Shown: positions 8,561-18,553, counted from the first letter of the stretch. The stretch is DNA of 64,000 bases from Rhodoferax sp. (GCF_030653815.1 NZ_JAURYQ010000006.1:124001-188000); one strand, 5' to 3'. Program-made: numbers and translations. Notes: a model not told the origin generated them from the sequence alone.

Positions 8561-8869
8561 ATGCACACGCTTTACGACTCTGAGACCTATTCCGTCACCC
8601 ACATGCTGGCCAACGCTGTCACGGCAGAGCTTCAGCCTGATGACATGAAGGCGGGCGAGCAATTGCTGATCGTGCCGCAGCTGGTGCGCCACGGTTTTGA
8701 AATTGTCGACAAGCGTGCCAACAAGGAGGTCTACCTTGACGGCTCCTGGGCCGAGCTGTTTCAACAGCAAATCTCGGCTTGGCAAACCAAAACACCCACC
8801 CAGGAAGAAGTCGAAGACACGCTGGAGCAATACGCCGAACTGGCACAAAATCCGGTCGTGGTGCATTGA
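8561..8869 (+). CDS. DUF3567 family protein
   Basis: 102 residues, acidic, no membrane segment. It begins MHTLYDSETYSVTHML and contains LVRHGFEIVDKRANKEVYLDG, then a Gln/Glu-rich helix and the end EYAELAQNPVVVH. The family is almost limited to Burkholderiales and has no known function, so it also helps place the organism. Confidence 0.8.
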   Translation: MHTLYDSETYSVTHMLANAVTAELQPDDMKAGEQLLIVPQLVRHGFEIVDKRANKEVYLDGSWAELFQQQISAWQTKTPTQEEVEDTLEQYAELAQNPVVVH

Positions 8870-8919
8870 GCCACCCGATCGTTCATTGCAGCGCACCCTG
8901 AGTCCGGGATGATGGCCCC

Positions 8920-9531
8920 ATGAGCGGCGCTGAGATCACCGCACTGCTGCTGCTGTGCACGGCAGTCAGTTTTACTCCTGGCCCCAACACCACGCTTTCC
9001 ACCGCACTGGCGGCCAATTTTGGCCTGCGCCGTGCGCTGCGTTTTGTGCTGGCGGTCCCGGTCGGCTGGGGTTTGCTGCTGAGCCTGTGCGCCAGCGGTG
9101 TGGGTGCACTGGTGGTGAGCCTGCCGCCGCTGCGCCTGGGCGTCAAAGCGGCAGGTGTGGGTTACCTGATCTGGCTGGCCTGGAAGCTCTGGCAGGCGCA
9201 CCAACTGTCTCAGGCCCAAGGCAGCCAACTCAACGTGACATTCTGGCAAGGTGTGATGCTGCAGTTTCTCAACATCAAGGCCTGGATGCTGTCGCTCACG
9301 GTGGTGGCCGGCTGGCTGGCCGGGCGCGACGACCTGTGGGCACGCTTTGCCGTGGTGCTGCCCTTGCTGCTGGCATTTGCCCTGGCCAGCAATCTGAGTT
9401 ACGCGCTGGTGGGCACGCTGCTGCGCCAGTGGCTGGCCGACCCGCAACATGGTGGGCGACGCCTGCGCTGGTTCAACCGCTGCATGGCGATGGTGCTGGT
9501 CGCCACGGCGTTGTGGATGGCCACGGTTTAA
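8920..9531 (+). CDS. LysE/RhtB family amino-acid exporter
   Basis: 203 residues, six hydrophobic segments. The N-terminal family signature is present (SFTPGPNTTLSTALAANFG), as is the mid-protein QFLNIKAWMLSLTVV. Members export amino acids or related compounds; the substrate here is unknown. Its stop codon overlaps the stop of the convergent GGDEF-EAL gene by two bases. Confidence 0.9.
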   Translation: MSGAEITALLLLCTAVSFTPGPNTTLSTALAANFGLRRALRFVLAVPVGWGLLLSLCASGVGALVVSLPPLRLGVKAAGVGYLIWLAWKLWQAHQLSQAQGSQLNVTFWQGVMLQFLNIKAWMLSLTVVAGWLAGRDDLWARFAVVLPLLLAFALASNLSYALVGTLLRQWLADPQHGGRRLRWFNRCMAMVLVATALWMATV

Positions 9532-12500
9532 GCCGAGCGCGCAGCAAGAGCCACGTCCGCCACACCCCACACCGGGTTTTGCTGCCAGTGCTGCAGCCAC
9601 TGCGGAAAAGCCTGTGCCGGCAGGGGCCGCGCAATGGCATAACCCTGACCCAGCTCACAGCCCATTTCCAGCAACCTGCGGCCATGCGCTTCGGTCTCGA
9701 CCCCTTCCGCGATCACCCGGCGATTGAACGCATCCGCCAGACCGATTACCCCCCGCAAAATGGCCAGGTCGTCCGGATCGTCGAGCATGTCGCGCACAAA
9801 GCTCTGGTCCATCTTGAGCACACTGACCCTCAGGTGCTTGAGGTAGCTCAGCGAGGAGTAACCCGTGCCAAAGTCGTCCAGCGCAAACAGAACACCCAGG
9901 CGGTGACAGTCATCAATCAGTCGCGAGAGCCCCGCCAGGTCACTGAGGGCGCTGGTCTCCAGAATCTCGACTTCGAGCTGCGCCGGCCGGATCTGCGGAT
10001 GCGCCGCCAGCAAGGTCTGCAGGAACGCGACGAAATTGCCTTGCTGGAGTTGCCGTGCGCCCACGTTGACGCTGACATTGAAGCTCTCCGGCAGGACCAG
10101 GCCGTCGTTCTGCCAGTGCTCCATCTGGCTTAACGCAGTGTCCATCACCCACTCGCCCACCACCACCGCCAGCGCATGCTCCTCAATGACCGGCAAAAAC
10201 AGGGCTGGGGCGAGCAAACCCCGATCCGGGTGTTGCCAGCGAATCAACGCTTCCACGCCAATCACGGCACCGGTGCGCATATTGACTTTGGGCTGGTAAT
10301 AAAGCAAGAATTCCTGGGCGGCCAGTGCGTTGCGAATGCGTTCCAGGCTCTCAAAATGACCTCTTGTGCTGCGGTCATTTTCCGCATCGAAAAAGTAAAA
10401 GCGATTTTTGCCAGCGAGTTTGGCCAGGTACATCGCCTGGTCGGCCTGGCGCAGCAATTGGTCGGCCTCCACAGCTTCGACCTGCGGATAAAAGGTGACC
10501 CCCAGGCTGGCCGAAATTTGCAATGAGACATCGCCCAGTTGCACCTCCTCGCCGGCTGCGCTGAGCAGGCGATCGAGCAGCGGCACCGCCGCCTGACTGT
10601 CATCCAGATCGATCAACACAGCCACGAATTCGTCGCCCCCGATGCGCGCCAGGGTATCGCCCTCGCGCAGCGCCAGTTTCATCCGGGTGGCCACGTGGCG
10701 CAGCAAATGGTCGCCAAGATCGTGGCCATGGCGGTCGTTGATGTTTTTGAAACCGTCCAGATCGAGGTAAACCACCGCCAGCTGCTGGCAGCGCCGGATA
10801 CTCTGCGCCATGGTCTGGTGCAACCGGTCGGCCAGCAACACCCGGTTGGGCAAGCCTGTGAGCACGTCGTAATGCGCGATGCGCTCGAGCTCCTTTTCAT
10901 GCTCCTTGATGGGCGTGATGTCAGAAAACAGGGCCACATAGTTCTGCACCTGGCCCTGCGCATCAAAGACCGCCGAAATATTCAGCAGTTCCGCATACAC
11001 CTCGCCATTCTCGCGCCGATTCCAGATCTCACCGTACCACTGGCCGTCGCGGTGCAAGGCTGCCCACATGGCTTGGTAAAAATCGGGCGTCTGATGACCC
11101 GAACTCAGGATGTTGGGCGTTTTCCCGAGCGCCTGCGCGCGAGAAAAGCCAGTGATGCGACTGAAAGATTCATTGACATCGATGATGGTGCCTGCAGCGT
11201 CGGTGATCAGGATGCCCTCGCGGGCATGGGTGAACACATTGGCCGTCAGCAGCAGCCTCTCCTGGGCCTTCTTGTGCTCGGTCACGTCCTCTGAAATGCC
11301 CAGCAGGTATTTCATTTGGCCGTCGCCACCCCGGATACCCACCTTGCGCGTGTGCAAAAACCGCACACCCTGGTGGGCTGTCTGGACCGCCTCGATCGGA
11401 GTGTCCTGCACGCCCGACTCGCCCTCCAGGACCGTCCGGTCCTTGCGCATGAAGTCCTCCGCCTGCACCGACGGGAAAAAGTCCAGATCGCTCTTGCCAA
11501 TCAGGTCATCGCGACCAAAGCCCAGCATATTTTCACCGGCGCGGTTCAACAGCACAAAACGCAAGCTGCGCGCATCTTTGAGAAAAATCATCAATGGCGC
11601 GTTTTCCACAATGGCCTCGGTCAGCGTCTTGGCGTCCAGCAAGGCCTGTTCAGAGCGCTTGCGCTCGGTGATATCGCGAAGAAAGGCCACCACATGCCCC
11701 GCTTCAAGCGCATGGAGTTGGACACTGACTTCCACATCAAACACCCGGCCATCCTTGGCAAGGTGCCGGGTTTCAAAACGGTCCGAGCCCACGGCCAAAA
11801 CCTTTTGAATGTGCGCAAGACTCAGCGCCTCGGACTCGCCGGCCTCGAACTGGCTGACATGCATGCCCAACAACTCGGGCACGGTATAGCCACTCATGCG
11901 CGCATAGGCCTGATTGACTTCAAGCAAGCGTCCTTGCAGGTTGGTCAACCAAAAACCATCCATGGCGGCTTCCAGGATGCTGCGGTGTTGGTGTTCGCTT
12001 TTGCGTAAGGCAGCCACGGCTTGCGCCACAGCATCCTGACTCGACAGCATCTTGCCAAGCAGCAGGGTCAAGAGCGGAAAAGCCAGCATGATCGGCAGCC
12101 CCAGGCTCTGCAGCGTCCGCCAGCCCAATGGGGCCGGCAAGGTGGCCATCAGCGACAATTCGGTGAGGTGCACCACAAGCCCAAGCAGCAGCAACTGGGG
12201 CAAGCGAATGGGCTGCTTGGCGCTGGACCAGCGTCGGTAAAAATACCAGCCCCAGACGGCTGCAGACACGATCACCAGCACGCCCATGATCACGCCCGCG
12301 CCGCCCAGAGGCAGCCGGTAAGCCAGGGCCAGCGCAGCCGCAACACCAGCCGCCAGGGGGCCAAAGAACAAGCCGCACAGGCTTAAGGTGACCGTGCGTG
12401 GATCAAAAATCAGGCCCGACCCCAAATCCATGGGCGCCACCATGTTGATCACCGTGGCGGTGCCGAACAGCAGGCCTTGCAAAATGGCCTGCCGCGTGGC

Positions 12501-12593
12501 CGATTCCTGGCTGCGCCTGATCAAACCCGAGGTCAACACCATGGCCACCAGAATGGCCATGTTGTAGGTGAGCTCAAGAGCGACAGACAGCAC
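9528..12593 (-). CDS. Membrane PAS-GGDEF-EAL cyclic-di-GMP enzyme with 5TM-LYT sensor
   Basis: 1021 residues. Order: a 5TMR-LYT-type membrane sensor (1-170), three PAS domains (about 200-325, 330-450, 455-570), GGDEF (about 575-740) and EAL (about 750-1005). The cyclase site RIGGDEF (about 651) is intact, with an inhibitory RxxD (REGD) five residues before it. The EAL site keeps EALIRW, LDDFGTGYSSLSYL, KMDQSFV and IAEGVET, so both synthesis and hydrolysis of cyclic di-GMP look possible. Start is a GTG with AAGGT upstream. The membrane part resembles LytS-type sensors of unknown ligand. Its stop overlaps that of the convergent lysE gene. Confidence 0.9.
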   Translation of the reverse strand: MLSVALELTYNMAILVAMVLTSGLIRRSQESATRQAILQGLLFGTATVINMVAPMDLGSGLIFDPRTVTLSLCGLFFGPLAAGVAAALALAYRLPLGGAGVIMGVLVIVSAAVWGWYFYRRWSSAKQPIRLPQLLLLGLVVHLTELSLMATLPAPLGWRTLQSLGLPIMLAFPLLTLLLGKMLSSQDAVAQAVAALRKSEHQHRSILEAAMDGFWLTNLQGRLLEVNQAYARMSGYTVPELLGMHVSQFEAGESEALSLAHIQKVLAVGSDRFETRHLAKDGRVFDVEVSVQLHALEAGHVVAFLRDITERKRSEQALLDAKTLTEAIVENAPLMIFLKDARSLRFVLLNRAGENMLGFGRDDLIGKSDLDFFPSVQAEDFMRKDRTVLEGESGVQDTPIEAVQTAHQGVRFLHTRKVGIRGGDGQMKYLLGISEDVTEHKKAQERLLLTANVFTHAREGILITDAAGTIIDVNESFSRITGFSRAQALGKTPNILSSGHQTPDFYQAMWAALHRDGQWYGEIWNRRENGEVYAELLNISAVFDAQGQVQNYVALFSDITPIKEHEKELERIAHYDVLTGLPNRVLLADRLHQTMAQSIRRCQQLAVVYLDLDGFKNINDRHGHDLGDHLLRHVATRMKLALREGDTLARIGGDEFVAVLIDLDDSQAAVPLLDRLLSAAGEEVQLGDVSLQISASLGVTFYPQVEAVEADQLLRQADQAMYLAKLAGKNRFYFFDAENDRSTRGHFESLERIRNALAAQEFLLYYQPKVNMRTGAVIGVEALIRWQHPDRGLLAPALFLPVIEEHALAVVVGEWVMDTALSQMEHWQNDGLVLPESFNVSVNVGARQLQQGNFVAFLQTLLAAHPQIRPAQLEVEILETSALSDLAGLSRLIDDCHRLGVLFALDDFGTGYSSLSYLKHLRVSVLKMDQSFVRDMLDDPDDLAILRGVIGLADAFNRRVIAEGVETEAHGRRLLEMGCELGQGYAIARPLPAQAFPQWLQHWQQNPVWGVADVALAARSA

Positions 12594-12645
12594 GATTAGA
12601 CCTTGTCACAGTTTGTAATTGGCGTTCATTCTATGCCGGAAGCCC

Positions 12646-12669
12646 AAAAAAAAGGCACCCGAAGGTGCC
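12646..12669 (-). terminator. rho-independent terminator of the phasin gene
   Basis: On the minus strand GGCACC-TTCG-GGTGCC is followed by eight T. It starts 28 bp past the phasin stop. Strong tetraloop hairpin with a T run. Confidence 0.9.
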
Positions 12670-12697
12670 TCTCATGCTGCCCGCAGGCAGTGCGTGA

Positions 12698-13243
12698 TCA
12701 CGCCTTTTGAGTCACTGCGGCGGCAGCGCTGAGGGCTTGCTCGGTCACGGCAGCCATGTTGCTTTCAGCCACGGCCAGGGCCTTTTTGGCCGAGCTTTGA
12801 GCAGAGTCAATGGCGGTCTGGCTGGAAGCCAAAGCACTCTTGAACACAGCGACAGCCGACTCGGTACCGACCGGTGCATTCCTGGCCACGTTTTCCACCA
12901 CCTGGTTGAACGCTTTCTGTGCGTCAGCAGCCTTGCCTTCGAAGGCCTTGCTGAATTCAGCGCCGGTTTCAACTGTGATGCCGTACACGTGGCGGCTGTA
13001 AGCCACCGACTTTTCAGCCATGGGGGCGAGCAGACCGTTCTGCAGGGCCATGGCTTGCTGCAGGTCTTTGGCCGCCAGAGTGGCTTGGGCGTGGCTGAAA
13101 GATTCAGTCATCAAGGCCTTGGCGGCAGCCAGGTTCAACTCAACCAGCTTTTCCAGGCCAGCGAAAGATTTGGTGGCCAGTGCCTGGGTGGTGTCGAAAG
13201 CGGCTTGATTGGTGGCGGTGATTTGGTCAGCAGTGATAAACAT
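12698..13243 (-). CDS. phaP: Phasin family protein (PHB granule-associated)
   Basis: 181 residues, almost wholly helical, Ala-rich, ending AAAAVTQKA. The phasin pattern is seen in FAGLEKLVELNLAAAKALM followed by QATLAAKDLQQAMALQNG. Phasins coat polyhydroxyalkanoate granules and control their size. AAAGGAAC lies upstream of the ATG. The gene has its own terminator and two TTGCAGTGCAGCA sites upstream, so it is a single-gene unit probably repressed by PhaR when granules are absent. Confidence 0.92.
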   Translation of the reverse strand: MFITADQITATNQAAFDTTQALATKSFAGLEKLVELNLAAAKALMTESFSHAQATLAAKDLQQAMALQNGLLAPMAEKSVAYSRHVYGITVETGAEFSKAFEGKAADAQKAFNQVVENVARNAPVGTESAVAVFKSALASSQTAIDSAQSSAKKALAVAESNMAAVTEQALSAAAAVTQKA

Positions 13244-13300
13244 GGTAGTTCCTTTTAAATGGGGTTGATTGCGTTGTAACGTCCGGATAAGCGGTTTATG

Positions 13301-13313
13301 TTGCAGTGCAGCA
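13301..13313. promoter_or_regulatory. PhaR-like operator, proximal
   Basis: TTGCAGTGCAGCA, containing the near-palindrome TGCA-G-TGCA, 58 bp upstream of the phasin start. TGC/GCA-rich boxes are known PhaR targets. An identical copy lies 59 bp further away. Confidence 0.6.
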
Positions 13314-13359
13314 TGAGTTGAATTATAGGGAAAACCCAGGGCTTTTCAAGTCTTTTTTG

Positions 13360-13372
13360 TTGCAGTGCAGCA
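13360..13372. promoter_or_regulatory. PhaR-like operator, distal
   Basis: Second copy of TTGCAGTGCAGCA, identical over 13 bases. The interval between the copies is AT-rich and probably contains the phasin promoter. Confidence 0.6.
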
Positions 13373-13393
13373 AAAAAGTTAAGGGTATGACTC

Positions 13394-13488
13394 TAGGAGC
13401 CAGGGCGGCAGAGCGTCCTGCTGCGTGTCCCCCGCCCTGCGGGCTCCTCCTTTTACCTGCGCAGAACGCTCTGCCGCCCTAACTCCTA
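13394..13488. repeat. 95-bp long inverted repeat
   Basis: TAGGAG (13394-13399) plus AGGGCGGCAGAGCGT (13402-13416) are repeated inverted as ACGCTCTGCCGCCCT (13466-13480) and CTCCTA (13483-13488). That gives 21 paired bases with a two-base internal loop on each side. The 49-base loop has its own CCCGC-CCT-GCGGG hairpin. It lies between the phasin promoter and the end of the creatininase gene, and may be a terminator-like structure or a small mobile-element remnant. Confidence 0.6.
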
Positions 13489-13543
13489 GCGCCACAGAAT
13501 CAGCGCCGTCCCCCATTCAGCGCCAGCAGGTCGCGGGGGGCCA

Positions 13544-14389
13544 TTACCCGAGCGCGGGTCGGTCCAACAGCGTATTGGCCGGCAAGCGGTCCACTTCCAC
13601 CAGCAGTCTGGCCAGTGCATTCCCGGCGGCATCAACCAGGGCCTGGCCTTTTTCTGCCGTGGCATTGGCGGCATGGCCCACCGCCCCGGCGGGGTTGTAG
13701 TCCTGTGTTTGCCAGCCCAGCTTGGCACTTTTGCCGTTGCCCAGAATCTCAAAAGCGCCCGCGCGCGCCTGCGCCCTTGACTCAAAATGGCGCGCCTGCG
13801 CCATGTCCACGCGGGCCGGGTCCAGCGCCAGCATCATCGAGGTCTCGATGTCACCGCCGTGGATACCAAAGCGGTGTTCTTCAGCGCTGAATAAAGCATG
13901 GACATTCCGGCCCTGCGCGTCCGCGAGCGGCAAATTAAACCAGCTCACACTGTAGACCAGCATGTCCAGCCGCGCGCGCAGGTCGCGCGCGACCAGGTCC
14001 ATCACACCGACATGGCCACCGTGGCTGTTGAACAGCACCAATTTGCGGATGCCGGCGGCGGCCACCGACTCGGCAATGTCGGTCCATAGTCGCAGGATGG
14101 TCTCATTTTTGAGGGTCAACGTGCCGGGAAAACGCGCGTGTTCCGGGCTCAGGCCAACCGCCTGCGTCGGCAAAAAAAGCACCGGCACATCGGCCGGCAG
14201 CTGGTCCAGCGATGCCGTGATGATGCCGTCGACCAGCACCGTGTCCACGCTCAGCGGCAGGTGCGGGCCATGCTGCTCGGTCGCTGCCACGGGCAACACC
14301 GCGATGGTGCGCGCGGCCAGGCCACTGGCGCGCAGACGCTCAAAATCAAGCGTGGTCCAGTCAGCCCAAAAGCGTGAAGAGGTGGTCAT
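13544..14389 (-). CDS. Creatininase family protein (creatinine amidohydrolase-like)
   Basis: 281 residues. Metal and active-site motifs of the creatininase fold are present: VAATEQHGPHLPLSVDT (Glu, His, Asp), the SPEHARFPGTLTL region, LFNSHGGHVG and the late HGGDIETS. Members hydrolyse creatinine or act in pterin, riboflavin and mycofactocin pathways; the substrate here is not known. ATG start just inside MTTSSRFW. The YjdM gene lies 31 bp upstream on the same strand. Confidence 0.85.
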   Translation of the reverse strand: MTTSSRFWADWTTLDFERLRASGLAARTIAVLPVAATEQHGPHLPLSVDTVLVDGIITASLDQLPADVPVLFLPTQAVGLSPEHARFPGTLTLKNETILRLWTDIAESVAAAGIRKLVLFNSHGGHVGVMDLVARDLRARLDMLVYSVSWFNLPLADAQGRNVHALFSAEEHRFGIHGGDIETSMMLALDPARVDMAQARHFESRAQARAGAFEILGNGKSAKLGWQTQDYNPAGAVGHAANATAEKGQALVDAAGNALARLLVEVDRLPANTLLDRPALG

Positions 14390-14420
14390 GGTGGGTTTGC
14401 AGCGTGAGAAAAATTGCGGC

Positions 14421-14768
14421 TCAAGCCTTTTTCATGAACTCGGCCTTGAGCATGAACGCGCCCTGCTCGGTCTTGCAGTCGACCTCATGGTCCCCGGCGC
14501 CTTCAGGCAAGCGGATGCCTTTGATCTTGGTGCCCTTTTTCAGCACGATCGAGGACCCCTTGACCTTCAGGTCCTTGATCAAGATCACCGTGTCGCCATC
14601 GGTCAGCGGGTTGCCATTGACGTCCTTGACCGGACCACCGGCTTCCTCGCCTTCCGCGACAACCGCCGCCTGGGGCCACTCAAAACCGCAATCCGGACAG
14701 ACACAGTTGTCACCGTCCGGGTAGGTGTTCTCGAGGGTGCATTGGGGGCAGGCAGGCAAGTTCAACAT
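14421..14768 (-). CDS. yjdM: YjdM/PhnA family zinc-ribbon protein
   Basis: 115 residues. The N-terminal zinc ribbon has two CxxC knuckles (PACPQC and CVCPDCGFEW). The C-terminal part is the PhnA beta domain (VKDVNGNPLTDGDTVILIKD). Length is normal. An in-frame TTG five codons upstream exists, but the ATG before LNLPACPQC fits the family. Despite the old name PhnA, no clear phosphonate role is established. Confidence 0.92.
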   Translation of the reverse strand: MLNLPACPQCTLENTYPDGDNCVCPDCGFEWPQAAVVAEGEEAGGPVKDVNGNPLTDGDTVILIKDLKVKGSSIVLKKGTKIKGIRLPEGAGDHEVDCKTEQGAFMLKAEFMKKA

Positions 14769-14817
14769 GGTGGTTGGGAGCAAAGAGCCGAATTGTAGAG
14801 CCCGCTATCATCCGCGC

Positions 14818-15177
14818 ATGACCAAAAAACATTCACGCCACATCACAGGAGACAGCTTTTTTGCCTGGGATGGCGACGTGCTGGTGGTCAATATCCTGGG
14901 CAAACCCAGTGCCAGCAAGGATGCCATTGGCAAACCCAAGGGCACCCAACTCAAGGTCAGCGTCACCGCCAAGCCCCAGAACGGCAAGGCCACCGACCAC
15001 ATGCTGCGTTTTCTGGCGCCGCTCTTTGGGGTGAATCTGGCTGCCATCGAGGTGGTGTTTGGCCAGGAAAACGTCAACAAGCAATTGCGCATCAAAGCCC
15101 CGACAAAACTGCCCGCTGTATTTAACGAGCCCACAGAACAGGCGTCGCTTTTTGGCGCTGATGCTGCTGTCCACTAA
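14818..15177 (+). CDS. DUF167 family protein (YggU-like)
   Basis: 119 residues. The core LKVSVTAKPQNGKATDHMLRF and the later VVFGQENVNKQLRI match the DUF167 pattern of a beta-strand, the KA turn and a helix. The role is unknown. It is longer than the usual 95-100 residues by a C-terminal tail. The ATG at 14818 is chosen because the upstream frame overlaps the divergent YjdM gene; 49 bp separate the two starts. Confidence 0.82.
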   Translation: MTKKHSRHITGDSFFAWDGDVLVVNILGKPSASKDAIGKPKGTQLKVSVTAKPQNGKATDHMLRFLAPLFGVNLAAIEVVFGQENVNKQLRIKAPTKLPAVFNEPTEQASLFGADAAVH

Positions 15178-15231
15178 AAAGCTCAGCTTAGTCCGCGGAA
15201 CTTCAAGACTCCTTCAGCCTCTCACTGCACC

Positions 15232-17373
15232 ATGACCCTTCTGAAACATCTGACGCGCCCTTTTTCTGCGCTGTTTTTCCTGGCAAGCCTCGCGCTACCG
15301 ACCGCCGCCATGGCACAGAACAGCCCCAAGAACACCTTCACCACCGAGCAGGTTCAGGCTGAACTGATGGCGCACGCGCCCGATGGCGTGGATCCCGGTA
15401 AAACGGTCTGGGTCGGGCTGCAACTACAGCACCAGCCGGATTGGCACACCTACTGGAAGAATTCTGGCGACTCCGGCCTGGCCACCAGCCTGAGCTGGAC
15501 CCTGCCCGCCGGCGTGCTGGCGGGCGACATCGCCTGGCCGCTGCCTGTGAAGATTCCGATCGGCAATCTGGCCAACTATGGTTACAAAGATACTGTGCTG
15601 CTGCCGGTACCTCTGACCATCACGCCAGACTTCAAGCCGTCCGTATTGAACCCCGAACTGGAGATCAAGTTGCAAGCCAGCTGGTTGGTGTGCAAGCTCG
15701 AATGTGTCCCGCAAGACGGTGACTTCGTGCTGCGCATCCCCGTCAAGGGCTCCACCGCCATCCATGGCGCCGCTTTCGATGCCGCCTTCAAGGCGCAACC
15801 CGAGGCGCTGCCGCAAGCGGGTAGCGTGGCCATTGAGAACCGCACGCTCAAGGTGTCGGTGATTGGCCTGCCCGCCAGCCTGCAGGGCCAAACGCTGGAG
15901 TTTTTCCCGGAAACCCCGGAAATCATCGAGACCGCAGCCAAATGGAAGCAAAGCTGGCAGGGGGCCGTGTGGACGGCTGCCGTGCCGATGGCCAAGCACC
16001 GCAGCAGCGACCCGACCGTGATGCCGCTGGTGCTGGTCGCGCAGTTGGGCAAGGAGCAGGTGGGCTTTGTCACCCAAGCCAAGGTCACAGGCACTTGGCC
16101 CGCCCAGGCAGCACCGTCTGAGGTGGCCGCAACCACACCGGGGCCTCCGTTGGCACCCCCCTCCAACCTGCCCTCCTCGCTCTGGCTGGCGCTGCTGGGC
16201 GCCCTACTGGGTGGCATGATCCTGAATCTGATGCCCTGCGTGTTCCCGGTGCTGGCCATCAAGGTAGTTGGTTTTGCCCGACACAGCACAAACCAGCGCC
16301 GACAACGCGTCGGCGGCCTGGCCTACAGCGCCGGCGTGGTGCTGTCCTTTGTCGCGCTGGGGGCGCTGATGCTGGCCTTGCGTGGCGCCGGCGAGCAGTT
16401 GGGTTGGGGGTTTCAGTTGCAGTCGCCCGGCGTGGTGGCGGCGCTGGCCGTGCTGTTCACCGTGATCGGCCTCAATCTGGCCGGTCTGTTTGAGTTTGGC
16501 CAGTTCGTGCCTTCCAGCGTGGCCGCGCTGGAAGCCAAAAACCCGTCAGTGGATGCATTTTTGTCGGGCATCCTGGCCGTGGTGATTGCTTCACCCTGCA
16601 CCGCGCCCTTCATGGGTGCGTCGCTGGGCTTGGCGTTGGCGCTGCCCGCCACGCAAGCCCTGGCCATCTTTGCCACCCTCGGGCTGGGCATGGCGCTGCC
16701 CTACCTGGCAGCCAGTTGGTCGCCGGCCTTGGCCCGCCTGTTGCCGCGTCCGGGCGCCTGGATGGCCACTTTCCGCCACGCCATGGCATTCCCGATGTTT
16801 GCCACCGTGGTCTGGCTGCTCTGGGTGCTGGGCCAGCAAAGCGGCATCAACGGCGCCGCCAGCCTGCTGGCACTGTTGCTGAGCCTGGCTTGGGTCATCT
16901 GGGCGCTGGGTTTGCGGGGCCGCAGTCGCCTGGTGCTGGCAACACTTTCGATGGCGGCGCTCGCTTTTTTAGCGGGTTCCATCGGCCAAAACATCATCAC
17001 ACCCTTGGAAAGCAACAGCACCACAACCAGCACGGCGCTGTGGCAACCCTGGGCGCCGGGCAAGGTGGATCAGGCACTGGCCAGTGGTACCCCCGTGTTT
17101 GTCGACTTCACCGCGGCCTGGTGCGTGACCTGCCAGTACAACAAGACCACCACACTGGCCAGCGCCGAACTGCTGGCCGACTTTGCCGCCAGAAATGTGA
17201 CGCTGCTGCGGGCCGACTGGACGCGCCGAGACCCCACCATCACCGCCGCGCTGGCGCAGTTGGGGCGCAACGGTGTGCCGGTGTATGTGCTGTACCAAAA
17301 CGGCCGTGCGCCGGTGGTGCTGTCAGAAATCCTGTCAGTGGCGGAAGTGCGCAGCGCACTGGCCCGGCTTTAG
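15232..17373 (+). CDS. dsbD: Thiol:disulfide interchange protein DsbD (ScsB-like)
   Basis: 713 residues. Signal peptide to about AMA-QN (residue 29); periplasmic N-terminal domain (30-300) with a Cys pair in [11 protein letters not shown]; eight-helix membrane domain (about 320-590) with the two electron-carrying Cys in LMPCVFPVL and [12 protein letters not shown]-terminal thioredoxin domain with [14 protein letters not shown]. It moves electrons from cytoplasmic thioredoxin to periplasmic substrates. The N-terminal domain resembles that of ScsB, the copper-resistance type, more than classic DsbD. Cytochrome c maturation and copper chaperones are likely clients. Confidence 0.92.
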   Translation: MTLLKHLTRPFSALFFLASLALPTAAMAQNSPKNTFTTEQVQAELMAHAPDGVDPGKTVWVGLQLQHQPDWHTYWKNSGDSGLATSLSWTLPAGVLAGDIAWPLPVKIPIGNLANYGYKDTVLLPVPLTITPDFKPSVLNPELEIKLQASWLVCKLECVPQDGDFVLRIPVKGSTAIHGAAFDAAFKAQPEALPQAGSVAIENRTLKVSVIGLPASLQGQTLEFFPETPEIIETAAKWKQSWQGAVWTAAVPMAKHRSSDPTVMPLVLVAQLGKEQVGFVTQAKVTGTWPAQAAPSEVAATTPGPPLAPPSNLPSSLWLALLGALLGGMILNLMPCVFPVLAIKVVGFARHSTNQRRQRVGGLAYSAGVVLSFVALGALMLALRGAGEQLGWGFQLQSPGVVAALAVLFTVIGLNLAGLFEFGQFVPSSVAALEAKNPSVDAFLSGILAVVIASPCTAPFMGASLGLALALPATQALAIFATLGLGMALPYLAASWSPALARLLPRPGAWMATFRHAMAFPMFATVVWLLWVLGQQSGINGAASLLALLLSLAWVIWALGLRGRSRLVLATLSMAALAFLAGSIGQNIITPLESNSTTTSTALWQPWAPGKVDQALASGTPVFVDFTAAWCVTCQYNKTTTLASAELLADFAARNVTLLRADWTRRDPTITAALAQLGRNGVPVYVLYQNGRAPVVLSEILSVAEVRSALARL

Positions 17374-17437
17374 TCTGACCCGCAAGCTTTTATCACCCCG
17401 GCGCCTGAGGGTCGCGGCGCAATGCGACAATCCCGTC

Positions 17438-18553
17438 ATGAATTCCACGCCCACTTCCTCTTCTTTCGCACCCCTCCAGAACGACACCTTTCTGCGCGCC
17501 TGTTTGCGCCAGGCCACTGACTACACGCCGATCTGGATGATGCGCCAGGCCGGACGTTTTTTGCCCGAATACCGCGCCACCCGGGCCAAGGCAGGCAGTT
17601 TCATGGGCTTGGCCACCAACACCGACTTTGCCACCGAAGTCACGCTGCAGCCGCTGGAACGCTTCCCGCTCGATGCCGCCATCCTGTTCAGTGACATCCT
17701 GACCGTGCCCGATGCCATGGGCCTGGGGCTGTCATTTGCGCTGGGCGAAGGCCCCAAATTTGCGTCGCCCGTGCGTGACGAAGCCGCTGTGGCCAAGCTG
17801 CAGGTACCTGACATGGACAAGCTGCGTTATGTGTTTGATGCCGTGACCTCGATCCGCAAGGCGCTCAACGGCCGCGTGCCGCTGATCGGTTTCAGCGGCA
17901 GCCCCTGGACACTGGCTTGCTACATGGTCGAAGGTGCGGGTTCTGACGACTACCGCCTGGTCAAGACCATGATGTACAGCCGCCCGGACCTGATGCACAA
18001 GATGCTGCAGATCAACGCCGACGCGGTGGCGCTTTACCTCAACACCCAGATCGAAGCCGGTGCCCAGGCGGTGATGATTTTTGACAGCTGGGGCGGTGTT
18101 CTGGCCGACGGTGCGTTTCAGGAATTCAGCCTGGCCTACACCCGCCGGGTGCTGTCGCAATTGCACCAAGAATACAAGGGCGCACGTATTCCCAGCATTG
18201 TCTTCACCAAGGGCGGCGGCTTGTGGCTGGACGAAATGGCGCAACTGGACTGCAATGTGCTGGGTGTCGACTGGACCGTGAACCTGGCCAAGGCTCGCGC
18301 GCAGGTTGGCGCCAGCAAGGCCTTGCAAGGCAACTTGGACCCTAACGTGCTGTTTGCACAGCCAGCGCAAATCGAGGCTGAAGTACTCAAGGTGCTCCAG
18401 GCTTTTGGCACCCCGCACCGTGGTGAGGGCGCCGGCCCCACCCACATTTTCAATTTGGGCCATGGCATCAGCCAGCACACCGAGCCTGCGCATGTGGCCG
18501 CCCTGGTGCAGGCAGTCCACCAGCATTCACGCCAAATGCGGCTTGCCAGCTGA
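17438..18553 (+). CDS. hemE: Uroporphyrinogen decarboxylase
   Basis: 371 residues, slightly above the usual 355-367. The N-terminal signature [16 protein letters not shown] includes the conserved Arg residues; [10 protein letters not shown] carries the substrate-binding Asp; [16 protein letters not shown] is the second signature. It converts uroporphyrinogen III to coproporphyrinogen III in heme synthesis. The ATG at 17438 is chosen; an upstream frame back to 17273 overlaps dsbD. Confidence 0.97.
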   Translation: MNSTPTSSSFAPLQNDTFLRACLRQATDYTPIWMMRQAGRFLPEYRATRAKAGSFMGLATNTDFATEVTLQPLERFPLDAAILFSDILTVPDAMGLGLSFALGEGPKFASPVRDEAAVAKLQVPDMDKLRYVFDAVTSIRKALNGRVPLIGFSGSPWTLACYMVEGAGSDDYRLVKTMMYSRPDLMHKMLQINADAVALYLNTQIEAGAQAVMIFDSWGGVLADGAFQEFSLAYTRRVLSQLHQEYKGARIPSIVFTKGGGLWLDEMAQLDCNVLGVDWTVNLAKARAQVGASKALQGNLDPNVLFAQPAQIEAEVLKVLQAFGTPHRGEGAGPTHIFNLGHGISQHTEPAHVAALVQAVHQHSRQMRLAS

